DNA of 64,000 bases from Anisus vortex (GCA_949126835.1 CASBPS010000046.1:124001-188000); one strand, 5' to 3'; numbered from the stretch's first letter, positions 22,458 through 35,715 are shown. A program made the numbers and translations. Notes: generated by a model from the letters alone, not told the origin.

Positions 22458-25175
22458 AGCACCATTACCACAAATCTGCTAGTCAAGTCGTTGTACGGTT
22501 TGTTGAGAAGCCAAAACAACAAATCTGCTTTTTAAGTCCTTGTACGGCCAGAAAAGAAGCCAAAACTAGAAATCTGCTATTCAAGTCGTTGTACGGTTTG
22601 TGGAGAGAGCCAAAACCATAAATCTGCTGTGTTACGGCCAAAAGAGAAGCTAAAACCACAAATCTTCTTGTCAAGTCGTTGGACGGCCAGAAAAGAAGCC
22701 AAAACAAGAAATCTGCTATTCAAGTCGTTGTACGGATTGTGGAAAAGCCAAAACCACAAATCTGCTTTTGTACGACCAGAAAAGGAGCCAAAACCAGAAA
22801 TCTGCTTTTCAAGTCGTTGTACGGTTTCTGGAGAAGCCAAAACCACAAATCTGCTTTTGTACGGCTAGTAGAGAAGCCAAAACCACAAATCTGCTGTATT
22901 TGGCGAAAAGAGAAGCCAAAACCACAAATCTGCTATTCAAGTCGTTGTACGGCCAGAACAGAAGCACCATTACCACAAATCTGCTAGTCAAGTCGTTGTA
23001 CGGTTTGTTGAGAAGCCAAAACAACAAATCTGCTTTTTAAGTCCTTGTACGGCCAGAAAAAAAGCTAAAACTAGAAATCTGCTATTCAAGTCGTTGTACG
23101 GTTTATGGAGAGAGCCAAAACCATAAATCTGCTGTGTTACGGCCAAAAGAGAAGCTAAAACCACAAATCTTCTTGTCAAGTCGTTGTACGGCCAGAAAAG
23201 AAGCCAAAACAAGAAATCTGCTATTCAAGTCGTTATACGGATTGTGGAAAAGCCAAAACCTCAAATCTGCTTTTGTACGGCCAGAAAAGGAGCCAAAACA
23301 AGAAATCTGCTTTTCAAGTCGTTGTACGGTTTCTGGAGAAGCCAAAACCACAAATCTGCTTTTGTACGGCTAGTAGAGAAGCCAAAACCACAAATCTGCT
23401 GTATTACGGCGAAAAGAGAAGCCAAAACCACAAATCTGCTATTCAAGTCGTTGTACGGCCAGAAAAAAAGCCAAAACCAGAAATCTGCTGTTTTACGGCC
23501 AGAAAAGGAGCCAAAACCACAAATCTGCTGTTTTACGGCCAAAAGAGAAGCCAAAACCATAAATCTGCTGTGTTACGGCCAAAAGAGAAGATAAAACCAC
23601 AAATCTTCTTTTCAAGTCGTTGTACGGCCAGAAAAGAAGCCAAAACAAGAAATCTGCTATTCAAGTCGTTGTACGGATTGTGGAAAAGCCAAAACCACAA
23701 ATCTGCTTTTGTACGGCCAGAATAGGAGCCAAAACCAGAAATCTGCTTTTCAAGTCGTTGTACGGTTTCTGGAGAAGCCAAAACCACAAATCTGCTTTTG
23801 TACGGCCAGTAGAGAAGCCAAAACCACAAAACTGCTGTATTACGGCGAAAAGAGAAGCCAAAACCACAAATCTGCTATTCAAGTCGTTGTACGGCCAGAA
23901 CAGAAGCACCATTACCACAAATCTGCTAGTCAAGTCGTCGTACGGTTTGTGGAGAAGCCAAAACAACAAATCTGCTTTTTAAGTCCTTGTACGGCCAGAA
24001 AAGAAGCCAAAACTAGAAATCTGCTATTCAAGTCGTTGTACGGTTTGTGGAGAGAGCCAAAACCATAAATCTGCTGTTTTATGGCCAGAAAAGAAGCCAA
24101 AACAAGAAATCTGCTATTCAAGTCGTTGTACGGTTTGTTGAGAGAGCCTAAACCATAAATCTGCTGTGTTACGGCCAAAAGAGAAGCTAAAACCACAAAT
24201 CTTCTTGTCAAGTCGTTGTACGGCCAGAAAAGAAGCCAAACCAAGAAATCTGCTATTCAAGTCGTTGTACGGATTGTGGAAAAGCCAAAACCACAAATCT
24301 GCTTTTGTACGGCCAGAAAAGGAGCCAAAACCAGAAATCTGCTTTTCAAGTCGTTGTACGGTTTCTGGAGAAGCCAAAACCACAAATCTGCTTTTGTACG
24401 GCTAGTAGAGAAGCCAAAACCACAAATCTGCTGTATTACGGCGAAAAAAGAACCCAAAACCACAAATCTGCTATTCAAGTCGTTGTACGGCCAGAACAGA
24501 AGCACCATTACCACAAATCTGCTAGTCAAGTCGTTGTACGGTTTGTGGAGAAGCCAAAACAACAAATCTGCTTTTTAAGTCCTTGTACGGCCAGAAAAGA
24601 AGCCAAAACTAGAAATCTGCTATTCAAGTCGTTGTACGGTTTGTGGAGAGAGCCAAAACCACAAATCTGCTGTGTTACTACCAAAAGAGAAGCTGAAACC
24701 ACAAATCTTGTTTTCAAGTCGTTGTACGGCCAGAAAAAAAGCCAAAACCAGAAATCTGCTGTTTTACGGCCAGAAAAGGAGCCAAAACAAGAAATCTGCT
24801 ATTCAAGTCGTTGTACGGACTGTGGAAACGCCAAAACCACAAATCTGCTTTTGTAAGGCCAGTAGAGAAGCCAAAACCACAAATCTGCTGTTTTACGGTT
24901 AGAAAAGAAGCCAAAACAAGAAATCTGCTATTCAAGTCGTTGTACGGATTGTGGAAAAGCCAAAACCACAAATCTGCTTTTGTACGGCCAGAATAGGAGC
25001 CAAAACCAGAAATCTGCTTTTCAAGTCGTTGTACGGTTTCTGGAGAAGCCAAAACCACAAATCTGCTTTTGTACGGCCAGTAGAGAAGCCAAAACCACAA
25101 ATATGCTGTATAACGGCGAAAAGAGAAGCCAAAACCACAAATCTGCTATTCAAGTCGTTGTACGGCCAGAACAGA
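22458..25175 (+). repeat. 2,718-bp HOR, copy 2
   Basis: A direct tandem copy of the preceding unit at a shift of exactly 2,718. The only clear difference I found is A at 23,591 (GAAGATAAAACC) against C at 20,873. Identity extends past the unit to about 25,218 and ends where TTTGTGGAG replaces TTTGTTGAG. A level of about one change in 2.7 kb indicates recent duplication or a sequence-correction artefact. Confidence 0.92.
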
Positions 25176-26257
25176 AGCACCATTACCACAAATCTGCTAG
25201 TCAAGTCGTTGTACGGTTTGTGGAGAAGCCAAAACAACAAATCTGCTATTCAAGTCGTTGTACGGTTTGTGGAGAGAGCCAAAACCACAAATCTGCTGTG
25301 TTACTACCAAAAGAGAAGCTGAAACCACAAAACTTCTTTTCAAGTCGTTGTACGGCCAGAACAGAAGCACCATTACCACAAATCTGCTAGTCAAGCCGTT
25401 GTACGGTTTGTGGAGAAGCCAAAACAACAAATCTGCTTTTTAAGTCCTTGTACAGCCAGAAAAGAAGCCAAAACTAGAAATCTGCTATTCAAGTCATTGT
25501 ACGGTTTGTGGAGAGAGCCAAAACCATAAATCTGTTTTTGTACGGCCAGAAAAGGAGCCAAAACCAGAAATCTGCTTTTCAAGTCTTTGTACGGTTTCTG
25601 GAGAAGCCAAAACCACAAATCTGCTTTTGTACGGCCAGTAGAGAAGCCAAAACCACAAATCTGCTGTATTACGGCGAAAAGAGAAGCCAAAACCACAAAT
25701 CTGCTATTCAAGTCGTTGTACGGCCAGAACAGAAGCACCATTACCACAAATCTGCTAGTCAAGTCGTTGTACGGTTTGTTGAGAAGCCAAAACAACAAAT
25801 CTGCTTTTCAAGTCCTTGTACGGCCAGAAAAGAAGCCAAAACTAGAAATCTGCTATTCAAGTCGTTGTACGGTTTGTGGAGAGACCCAAAACCATAAATC
25901 TGCTGTGTTACGGCCAAAAGAGAAGCTAAAACCACAAATCTTCTTGTCAAGTCGTTGTACGGCCAGAAAATAAGCCAAAACAAGAAATCTGCTATTCAAG
26001 TCGTTATACAGATTGTGGAAAAGCCAAAACCTCAAATCTGCTTTTGTACGGCCAGAAAAGGAGCCAAAACAAGAAATCTGCTTTTCAAGTCTTTGTACGG
26101 TTTCTGAAGAAGCCAAAACCACAAATCTGCTTTTGTACGGCCAGTAGAGAAGCCAAAACCACAAATCTGCTGTATTACGGCGAAAAGAGAAGCCAAAACC
26201 ACAAATCTGCTATTCAAGTCGTTGTACGGCCAGAACAGAAGCACCATTACCACAAAT
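25176..26257 (+). repeat. Linker between 2,718-type and 2,252-type arrays
   Basis: The spacing from the marker at 25,176 to the next at 25,366 is only 190 bp, much shorter than any other, showing internal loss: a CAACAAATCTGC monomer runs into CTATTCAAGTCG near 25,240-25,260. From 25,366 the sequence repeats 18,498 onward at offset 6,868 up to about 26,218. It contains AGCCCAATT-free standard monomers only; no foreign sequence is inserted. Near 25,452 a private GTACAGCC change removes a CpG. Confidence 0.84.
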
Positions 26258-28509
26258 CTGCTATTCAAGTCGTTGTACGGATTGTGGAAAAGCCAAAACC
26301 ACAAATCTGCTTTTGTACGACCAGAAAAGGAGCCAAAACCAGAAATCTGCTTTTCAAGTCGTTGTACGGTTTCTGGAGAAGCCAAAACCACAAATCTGCT
26401 TTTGTACGGCTAGTAGAGAAGCCAAAACCACAAATCTGCTGTATTTGGCGAAAAGAGAAGCCAAAACCACAAATCTGCTATTCAAGTCGTTGTACGGCCA
26501 GAACAGAAGCACCATTACCACAAATCTGCTAGTCAAGTCGTTGTACGGTTTGTTGAGAAGCCAAAACAACAAATCTGCTTTTTAAGTCCTTGTACGGCCA
26601 GAAAAAAAGCCAAAACTAGAAATCTGCTATTCAAGTCGTTGTACGGTTTATGGAGAGAGCCAAAACCATAAATCTGCTGTTTTACGGCCAAAAGAGAAGC
26701 TAAAACCACAAATCTTCTTGTCAAGTCGTTGTACGGCCAGAAAAGAAGCCAAAACAAGAAATCTGCTATTCAAGTCGTTATACGGATTGTGGAAAAGCCA
26801 AAACCTCAAATCTGCTTTTGTACGGCCAGAAAAGGAGCCAAAACAAGAAATCTGCTTTTCAAGTCGTTGTACGGTTTCTGGAGAAGCCAAAACCACAAAT
26901 CTGCTTTTGTACGGCTAGTAGAGAAGCCAAAACCACAAATCTGCAGTATTACGGCGAAAAGAGAAGCCAAAACCACAAATCTGCTGTGTTACGGCCAAAA
27001 GAGAAGCTGAAACCACAAATCTTCTTTTCAAGTCGTTGTACGGCCAGAAAAAAAGCCAAAACCAGAAATCTGCTGTTTTACGGCCAGAAAAGGAGCCAAA
27101 ACCACAAATCTGCTGTTTTACGGCCAAAAGAGAAGCCAAAAACATAAATCTGCTGTGTTACGGCCAAAAGAGAAGCTAAAACCACAAATCTTCTTTTCAA
27201 GTCGTTGTACGGCCAGAAAAGAAGCCAAAACCAGAAATCTGCTATTCAAGTCGTTGTACGGATTGTGGAAAAGCCAAAACCACAAATCTGCTTTTGTACG
27301 GCCAGAATAGGAGCCAAAACTAGAAATCTGCTTTTCAAGTCGTTGTACGGTTTCTGGAGAAGCCAAAACCACAAATCTGCTTTTGTACGGCCAGTAGAGA
27401 AGCCAAAACCACAAATCTGCTGTATTACGGCGAAAAGAGAAGCCAAAACCACAAATCTGCTATTCAAGTCGTTGTACGGCCAGAACAGAAGCACCATTAC
27501 CACAAATCTGCTAGTCAAGTCGTCGTACGGTTTGTGGAGAAGCCAAAACAACAAATCTGCTTTTTAAGTCCTTGTACGGCCAGAAAAGAAGCCAAAACTA
27601 GAAATCTGCTATTCAAGTCGTTGTACGGTTTGTGGAGAGAGCCAAAACCATAAATCTGCTGTTTTATGGCCAGAAAAGAAGCCAAAACAAGAAATCTGCT
27701 ATTCAAGTCGTTGTACGGTTTGTTGAGAGAGCCTAAACCATAAATCTGCTGTGTTACGGCCAAAAGAGAAGCTAAGACCACAAATCTTCTTGTCAAGTCG
27801 TTGTACGGCCAGAAAAGAAGCCAAACCAAGAAATCTGCTATTCAAGTCGTTGTACGGATTGTGGAAAAGCCAAAACCACAAATCTGCTTTTGTACGGCCA
27901 GAAAAGGAGCCAAAACCAGAAATCTGCTTTTCAAGTCGTTGTACGGTTTCTGGAGAAGCCAAAACCACAAATCTGCTTTTGTACGGCTAGTAGAGAAGCC
28001 AAAACCACAAATCTGCTGTATTACGGCGAAAAAAGAACCCAAAACCACAAATCTGCTATTCAAGTCGTTGTACGGCCAGAACAGAAGCACCATTACCACA
28101 AATCTGCTAGTCAAGTCGTTGTACGGTTTGTGGAGAAGCCAAAACAACAAATCTGCTTTTTAAGTCCTTGTACGGCCAGAAAAGAAGCCAAAACTTGAAA
28201 TTTGCTATTGAAGTCGTTGTACGGTTTGTGGAGAGAGCCAAAACCACAAATCTGCTGTGTTACTACCAAAAGAGAAGCTGAAACCACAAATCTTCTTTTC
28301 AAGTCGTTGTACGGCCAGAAAAAAAGCCAAAACCAGAAATCTGCTGTTTTACGGCCAGAAAAGGAGCCAAAACAAGAAATCTGCTATTCAAGTCGTTGTA
28401 CGGACTGTGGAAACGCCAAAACCACAAATCTGCTTTTGTAAGGCCAGTAGAGAAGCCAAAACCACAAATCTGCTGTTTTACGGTTAGAAAAGAAGCCAAA
28501 ACAAGAAAT
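26258..28509 (+). repeat. 2,252-bp HOR, right array copy 1
   Basis: A complete unit whose sequence repeats at 28,510 with a shift of exactly 2,252. Two differences were seen between the two copies: A at 26,320 against G at 28,572 (GTACGACC / GTACGGCC), and G at 27,668 against A at 29,920 (TTTATGGCC / TTTATAGCC). The unit also matches 1,576-3,827 at offset 24,682. Its left junction lies in the shared AAATCTGCTATTC stretch. Confidence 0.93.
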
Positions 28510-30761
28510 CTGCTATTCAAGTCGTTGTACGGATTGTGGAAAAGCCAAAACCACAAATCTGCTTTTGTACGGCCAGAAAAGGAGCCAAAACCAGAAATCT
28601 GCTTTTCAAGTCGTTGTACGGTTTCTGGAGAAGCCAAAACCACAAATCTGCTTTTGTACGGCTAGTAGAGAAGCCAAAACCACAAATCTGCTGTATTTGG
28701 CGAAAAGAGAAGCCAAAACCACAAATCTGCTATTCAAGTCGTTGTACGGCCAGAACAGAAGCACCATTACCACAAATCTGCTAGTCAAGTCGTTGTACGG
28801 TTTGTTGAGAAGCCAAAACAACAAATCTGCTTTTTAAGTCCTTGTACGGCCAGAAAAAAAGCCAAAACTAGAAATCTGCTATTCAAGTCGTTGTACGGTT
28901 TATGGAGAGAGCCAAAACCATAAATCTGCTGTTTTACGGCCAAAAGAGAAGCTAAAACCACAAATCTTCTTGTCAAGTCGTTGTACGGCCAGAAAAGAAG
29001 CCAAAACAAGAAATCTGCTATTCAAGTCGTTATACGGATTGTGGAAAAGCCAAAACCTCAAATCTGCTTTTGTACGGCCAGAAAAGGAGCCAAAACAAGA
29101 AATCTGCTTTTCAAGTCGTTGTACGGTTTCTGGAGAAGCCAAAACCACAAATCTGCTTTTGTACGGCTAGTAGAGAAGCCAAAACCACAAATCTGCAGTA
29201 TTACGGCGAAAAGAGAAGCCAAAACCACAAATCTGCTGTGTTACGGCCAAAAGAGAAGCTGAAACCACAAATCTTCTTTTCAAGTCGTTGTACGGCCAGA
29301 AAAAAAGCCAAAACCAGAAATCTGCTGTTTTACGGCCAGAAAAGGAGCCAAAACCACAAATCTGCTGTTTTACGGCCAAAAGAGAAGCCAAAAACATAAA
29401 TCTGCTGTGTTACGGCCAAAAGAGAAGCTAAAACCACAAATCTTCTTTTCAAGTCGTTGTACGGCCAGAAAAGAAGCCAAAACCAGAAATCTGCTATTCA
29501 AGTCGTTGTACGGATTGTGGAAAAGCCAAAACCACAAATCTGCTTTTGTACGGCCAGAATAGGAGCCAAAACTAGAAATCTGCTTTTCAAGTCGTTGTAC
29601 GGTTTCTGGAGAAGCCAAAACCACAAATCTGCTTTTGTACGGCCAGTAGAGAAGCCAAAACCACAAATCTGCTGTATTACGGCGAAAAGAGAAGCCAAAA
29701 CCACAAATCTGCTATTCAAGTCGTTGTACGGCCAGAACAGAAGCACCATTACCACAAATCTGCTAGTCAAGTCGTCGTACGGTTTGTGGAGAAGCCAAAA
29801 CAACAAATCTGCTTTTTAAGTCCTTGTACGGCCAGAAAAGAAGCCAAAACTAGAAATCTGCTATTCAAGTCGTTGTACGGTTTGTGGAGAGAGCCAAAAC
29901 CATAAATCTGCTGTTTTATAGCCAGAAAAGAAGCCAAAACAAGAAATCTGCTATTCAAGTCGTTGTACGGTTTGTTGAGAGAGCCTAAACCATAAATCTG
30001 CTGTGTTACGGCCAAAAGAGAAGCTAAGACCACAAATCTTCTTGTCAAGTCGTTGTACGGCCAGAAAAGAAGCCAAACCAAGAAATCTGCTATTCAAGTC
30101 GTTGTACGGATTGTGGAAAAGCCAAAACCACAAATCTGCTTTTGTACGGCCAGAAAAGGAGCCAAAACCAGAAATCTGCTTTTCAAGTCGTTGTACGGTT
30201 TCTGGAGAAGCCAAAACCACAAATCTGCTTTTGTACGGCTAGTAGAGAAGCCAAAACCACAAATCTGCTGTATTACGGCGAAAAAAGAACCCAAAACCAC
30301 AAATCTGCTATTCAAGTCGTTGTACGGCCAGAACAGAAGCACCATTACCACAAATCTGCTAGTCAAGTCGTTGTACGGTTTGTGGAGAAGCCAAAACAAC
30401 AAATCTGCTTTTTAAGTCCTTGTACGGCCAGAAAAGAAGCCAAAACTTGAAATTTGCTATTGAAGTCGTTGTACGGTTTGTGGAGAGAGCCAAAACCACA
30501 AATCTGCTGTGTTACTACCAAAAGAGAAGCTGAAACCACAAATCTTCTTTTCAAGTCGTTGTACGGCCAGAAAAAAAGCCAAAACCAGAAATCTGCTGTT
30601 TTACGGCCAGAAAAGGAGCCAAAACAAGAAATCTGCTATTCAAGTCGTTGTACGGACTGTGGAAACGCCAAAACCACAAATCTGCTTTTGTAAGGCCAGT
30701 AGAGAAGCCAAAACCACAAATCTGCTGTTTTACGGTTAGAAAAGAAGCCAAAACAAGAAAT
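28510..30761 (+). repeat. 2,252-bp HOR, right array copy 2
   Basis: The second tandem copy. Marker segments of 982, 596 and 674 bp follow in the same order as in the first copy and in the left array. It carries TTTTATAGCC at 29,913-29,922, private to this copy. The 596-bp segment includes GTTGAGAGAGCCTAAACC near 29,975, a feature also present in 1,470-type units, so the 596 module is shared between HOR families. Confidence 0.93.
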
Positions 30762-31180
30762 CTGCTATTCAAGTCGTTGTACGGATTGTGGAAAAGCCAA
30801 AACCACAAATCTGCTTTTGTACGGCCAGAAAAGGAGCCAAAACCAGAAATCTGCTTTTCAAGTCGTTGTACGGTTTCTGGAGAAGCCAAAACCACAAATC
30901 TGCTTTTGTACGGCTAGTAGAGAAGCCAAAACCACAAATCTGCTGTATTTGGCGAAAAGAGAAGCCAAAACCACAAATCTGCTATTCAAGTCGTTGTACG
31001 GCCAGAACAGAAGCACCATTACCACAAATCTGCTAGTCAAGTCGTTGTACGGTTTGTTGAGAAGCCAAAACAACAAATCTGCTTTTTAAGTCCTTGTACG
31101 GCCAGAAAAAAAGCCAAAACTAGAAATCTGCTATTCAAGTCGTTGTACGGTTTATGGAGAGAGCCAAAACCATAAATCTG
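30762..31180 (+). repeat. 2,252-bp HOR, partial third copy
   Basis: The start of a third copy, which leaves the 2,252-bp pattern at about 31,181, where CTGCTGTGTTACGG appears in place of CTGCTGTTTTACGG. The equivalent transition in the left array is at 4,247. Confidence 0.86.
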
Positions 31181-32865
31181 CTGTGTTACGGCCAAAAGAG
31201 AAGCTAAAACCACAAATCTTCTTGTCAAGTCGTTGTACGGCCAGAAAAGAAGCCAAAACAAGAAATCTGCTATTCAAGTCGTTATACGGATTGTGGAAAA
31301 GCCAAAACCTCAAATCTGCTTTTGTACGGCCAGAAAAGGAGCCAAAACAAGAAATCTGCTTTTCAAGTCGTTGTACGGTTTCTGGAGAAGCCAAAACCAC
31401 AAATCTGCTTTTGTACGGCTAGTAGAGAAGCCAAAACCACAAATCTGCTGTATTACGGCGAAAAGAGAAGCCAAAACCACAAATCTGCTATTCAAGTCGT
31501 TGTACGGCCAGAACAGAAGCACCATTACCACAAATCTGCTAGTCAAGTCGTTGTACGGTTTGTGGAGAAGCCAAAACAACAAATCTGCTTTTTAAGTCCT
31601 TGTACGGCCAGAAAAGAAGCCAAAACTAGAAATCTGCTATTCAAGTCGTTGTACGGTTTGTGGAGAGAGCCAAAACCACAAATCTGCTGTGTTACGGCCA
31701 AAAGAGAAGCTGAAACCACAAATCTTCTTTTCAAGTCGTTGTACGGCCAGAAAAAAAGCCAAAACCAGAAATCTGCTGTTTTACGGCCAGAAAAGGAGCC
31801 AAAACCACAAATCTGCTGTTTTACGGCCAAAAGAGGCCAAAACCATAAATCTGCTGTGTTACGGCCAAAAGAGAAGCTAAAACCACAAATCTTCTTTTCA
31901 AGTCGTTGTACTGCCAGAAAAGAAGCCAAAACAAGAAATCTGCTTTTCAAGTCGTTGTACGGATTGTGGAAAAGCCAAAACCACAAATCTGCTTTTGTAC
32001 GGCCAGAAAAGGAGCCAAAACCAGAAATCTGCTTTTCTAGTCGTTGTACGGTTTCTGGAGAAGCCAAAACCACAAATCTGCTTTTGTACGGCTAGTAGAG
32101 AAGCCAAAACCACAAATCTGCTGTATTACGGCGAAAAAAGAACCCAAAACCACAAATCTGCTATTCAAGTCGTTGTACGGCCAGAACAGAAGCACCATTA
32201 CCACAAATCTGCTAGTCAAGTCGTTGTACGGTTTGTGGAGAAGCCAAAACAACAAATCTGCTTTTTAAGTCCTTGTACGGCCAGAAAAGAAGCCAAAACT
32301 AGAAATCTGCTATTCAAGTCGTTGTACGGTTTGTGGAGAGAGCCAAAACCACAAATCTGCTGTGTTACTACCAAAAGAGAAGCTGAAACCACAAATCTTC
32401 TTTTCAAGTCGTTGTACGGCCAGAAAAAAAGCCAAAACCAGAAATCTGCTGTTTTACGGCCAGAAAAGGAGCCAAAACAAGAAATCTGCTATTCAAGTCG
32501 TTGTACGGACTGTGGAAACGCCAAAACCACAAATCTGCTTTTGTAAGGCCAGTAGAGAAGCCAAAACCACAAATCTGCTGTTTTACGGTTAGAAAAGAAG
32601 CCAAAACAAGAAATCTGCTATTCAAGTCGTTGTACGGATTGTGGAAAAGCCAAAACCACAAATCTGCTTTTGTACGGCCAGAATAGGAGCCAAAACCAGA
32701 AATCTGCTTTTCAAGTCGTTGTACGGTTTCTGGAGAAGCCAAAACCACAAATCTGCTTTTGTACGGCCAGTAGAGAAGCCAAAACCACAAATCTGCGTTA
32801 TTACGGCGAAAAGAGAAGCCAAAACCACAAATCTGCTATTCAAGTCGTTGTACGGCCAGAACAGA
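31181..32865 (+). repeat. 1,350-type HOR block, right duplicate
   Basis: Corresponds to 4,247-5,933 at offset 26,934, changing to 26,932 after a 2-bp loss near 31,834 (CCAAAAGAGGCC here, CCAAAAGAGAAGCC there). Both copies share rare variants such as GTACTGCC (near 4,977 and 31,910) and CTGCGTTATTACGG (near 5,862 and 32,794), so they derive from one duplicated segment and not from independent amplification. A private change TTTTCTAGTCG lies near 32,036. Confidence 0.9.
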
Positions 32866-34335
32866 AGCACCATTACCACAAATCTGCTAGTCAAGTCGTT
32901 GTACGGTTTGTGGAGAAGCCAAAACAACAAATCTGCTTTTTAAGTCCTTGTACGGCCAGAAAAGAAGCCAAAACTAGAAATCTGCTATTCAAGTCATTGT
33001 ACGGTTTGTGGAGAGAGCCAAAACCATAAATCTGTTTTTGTACGGCCAGAAAAGGAGCCAAAACCAGAAATCTGCTTTTTAAGTCTTTGTACGGTTTCTG
33101 GAGAAGCCAAAACCACAAATCTGCTTTTGTACGGCCAGTAGAGAAGCCAAAACCACAAATCTGCTGTATTACGGCGAAAAAAGAAGCCAAAACCACAAAT
33201 CTGCTATTCAAGTCGTTGTACGGCCAGAACAGAAGCACCATTACCACAAATCTGCTAGTCAAGTCGTTGTACGGTTTGTTGAGAAGCCAAAACAACAAAT
33301 CTGCTTTTCAAGTCCTTGTACGGCCAGAAAAGAAGCCAAAACTAGAAATCTGCTATTCAAGTCGTTGTACGGTTTGTGGAGAGACCCAAAACCATAAATC
33401 TGCTGTGTTACGGCCAAAAGAGAAGCTAAAACCACAAATCTTCTTGTCAAGTCGTTGCACGGCCAGAAAAGAAGCCAAAACAAGAAATCTGCTATTCAAG
33501 TCGTTATACAGATTGTGGAAAAGCCAAAACCTCAAATCTGCTTTTGTACGGCCAGAAAAGGAGCCAAAACAAGATATCTGCTTTTCAAGTCTTTGTACGG
33601 TTTCTGGAGAAGCCAAAACCACAAATCTGCTTTTGTACGACCAGTAGAGAAGCCAAAACCACAAATCTGCTGTATTACGGCGAAAAGAGAAGCCAAAACC
33701 ACAAATCTGCTATTCAAGTCGTTGTACGGCCAGAATAGAAGCACCATTACCACAAATCTGCTAGTCAAGTCGTCGTACGGTTTGTGGAGAAGCCAAAACA
33801 ACAAATCTGCTTTTTAAGTCCTTGTACGGCCAGAAAAGAAGCCAAAACTAGAAATCTGCTATTCAAGTCGTTGTACGGTTTGTGGAGAGAGCCAAAACCA
33901 TAAATCTGCTGTTTTATGGCCAGAAAAGAAGCCAAAACAAGAAATCTGCTATTCAAGTCGTTGTACGGTTTGTTGAGAGAGCCTAAACCATAAATCTGCT
34001 GTGTTACGGCGAAAAGAGAAGCTAAAACCACAAATCTTCTTGTCAAGTCGTTGTACGGCCAGAAAAGAAGCCAAACCAAGAAATCTGCTATTCAAGTCGT
34101 TGTACGGATTGTGGAAAAGCCAAAACCACAAATCTGCTTTTGTAGGGCCAGAAAAGGAGCCAAAACCAGAAATCTGCTTTTCAAGTCGTTGTACGGTTTC
34201 TGGAGAAGCCAAAACCACAAATCTGCTTTTGTACGGCTAGTAGAGAAGCCAAAACCACAAATCTGCTGTATTACGGCGAAAAAAGAACCCAAAACCACAA
34301 ATCTGCTATTCAAGTCGTTGTACGGCCAGAACAGA
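32866..34335 (+). repeat. 1,470-bp HOR, right duplicate
   Basis: Marker segments 368, 506 and 596 bp sum to 1,470, and the unit matches 5,934-7,403 at offset 26,932. It lacks the TTTGTAGAGA change, and has CGAAAAAAGAAGCC near 33,174 and GTAGGGCC near 34,143 as private differences. The left array has two full units here, the right array only one. Confidence 0.91.
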
Positions 34336-35715
34336 AGCACCATTACCACAAATCTGCTAGTCAAGTCGTTGTACGGTTTGTGGAGAAGCCAAAACAACAA
34401 ATCTGCTTTTTAAGTCCTTGTACGGCCAGAAAAGAAGCCAAAACTAGAAATCTGCTATTCAAGTCTTTGTACGGTTTCTGGAGAAGCCAAAACCACAAAT
34501 CTGCTTTTGTACGGCCAGTAGAGAAGCCAAAACCACAAATCTGCTGTATTACGGCGAAAAGAGAAGCCAAAACCACAAATCTGCTATTCAAGTCGTTGTA
34601 CGGCCAGAACAGAAGCACCATTACCACAAATCTGCTAGTCAAGTCGTTGTACGGTTTGTTGAGAAGCCAAAACAACAAATCTGCTTTTCAAGTCCTTGTA
34701 CGGCCAGAAAAGAAGCCAAAAGTAGAAATCTGATATTCAAGTCGTTGTACGGTTTGTGGAGAGACCCAAAACCATAAATCTGCTGTGTTACGGCCAAAAG
34801 AGAAGCTAAAACCACAAATCTTCTTGTCAAGTCGTTGCACGGCCAGAAAAGAAGCCAAAACAAGAAATCTGCTATTCAAGTCGTTATACAGATTGTGGAA
34901 AAGCCAAAACCTCAAATCTGCTTTTGTACGGCCAGAAAAGGAGCCAAAACAAGATATCTGCTTTTCAAGTCTTTGTACGGTTTCTGGAGAAGCCAAAACC
35001 ACAAATCTGCTTTTGTACGGCCAGTAGAGAAGCCAAAACCACAAATCTGCTGTATTACGGCGAAAAGAGAAGCCAAAACCACAAATCTGCTATTCAAGTC
35101 GTTGTACGGCCAGAATAGAAGCACCATTACCACAAATCTGCTAGTCAAGTCGTCGTACGGTTTGTGGAGAAGCCAAAACAACAAATCTGCTTTTTAAGTC
35201 CTTGTACGGCCAGAAAAGAAGCCAAAACTAGAAATCTGCTATTCAAGTCGTTGTACGGTTTGTGGAGAGAGCCAAAACCATAAATCTGCTGTTTTATGGC
35301 CAGAAAAGAAGCCAAAACAAGAAATCTGCTATTCAAGTCGTTGTACGGTTTGTTGAGAGAGCCTAAACCATAAATCTGCTGTGTTACGGCCAAAAGAGAA
35401 GCTAAAACCACAAATCTTCTTGTCAAGTCGTTGTACGGCCAGAAAAGAAGCCAAACCAAGAAATCTGCTATTCAAGTCGTTGTACGGATTGTGGAAAAGC
35501 CAAAACCACAAATCTGCTTTTGTACGGCCAGAAAAGGAGCCAAAACCAGAAATCTGCTTTTCAAGTCGTTGTACGGTTTCTGGAGAAGCCAAAACCACAA
35601 ATCTGCTTTTGTACGGCTAGTAGAGAAGCCAAAACCACAAATCTGCTGTATTACGGCGAAAAAAGGACCCAAAACCACAAATCTGCTATTCAAGTCGTTG
35701 TACGGCCAGAACAGA
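34336..35715 (+). repeat. 1,470-bp HOR with 90-bp deletion, right duplicate
   Basis: A 1,380-bp copy (278, 506 and 596 bp) equivalent to 8,874-10,253 at offset 25,462. It shares the AAAAGTAG change near 34,720 with the left copy at 9,258, confirming that the short form was duplicated as such. A private change CTGATATTCAAG is present near 34,731. Confidence 0.91.

Noticed and set aside
31322..32095. Open reading frame of 257 codons, plus many of 60-215 codons on both strands
   Set aside because: All are built from the same repeated peptides (such as KPKPQICF, TTNLLFKS, NHKSAF), overlap each other in several frames and change with each HOR rearrangement. No start context, domain or codon bias supports translation.
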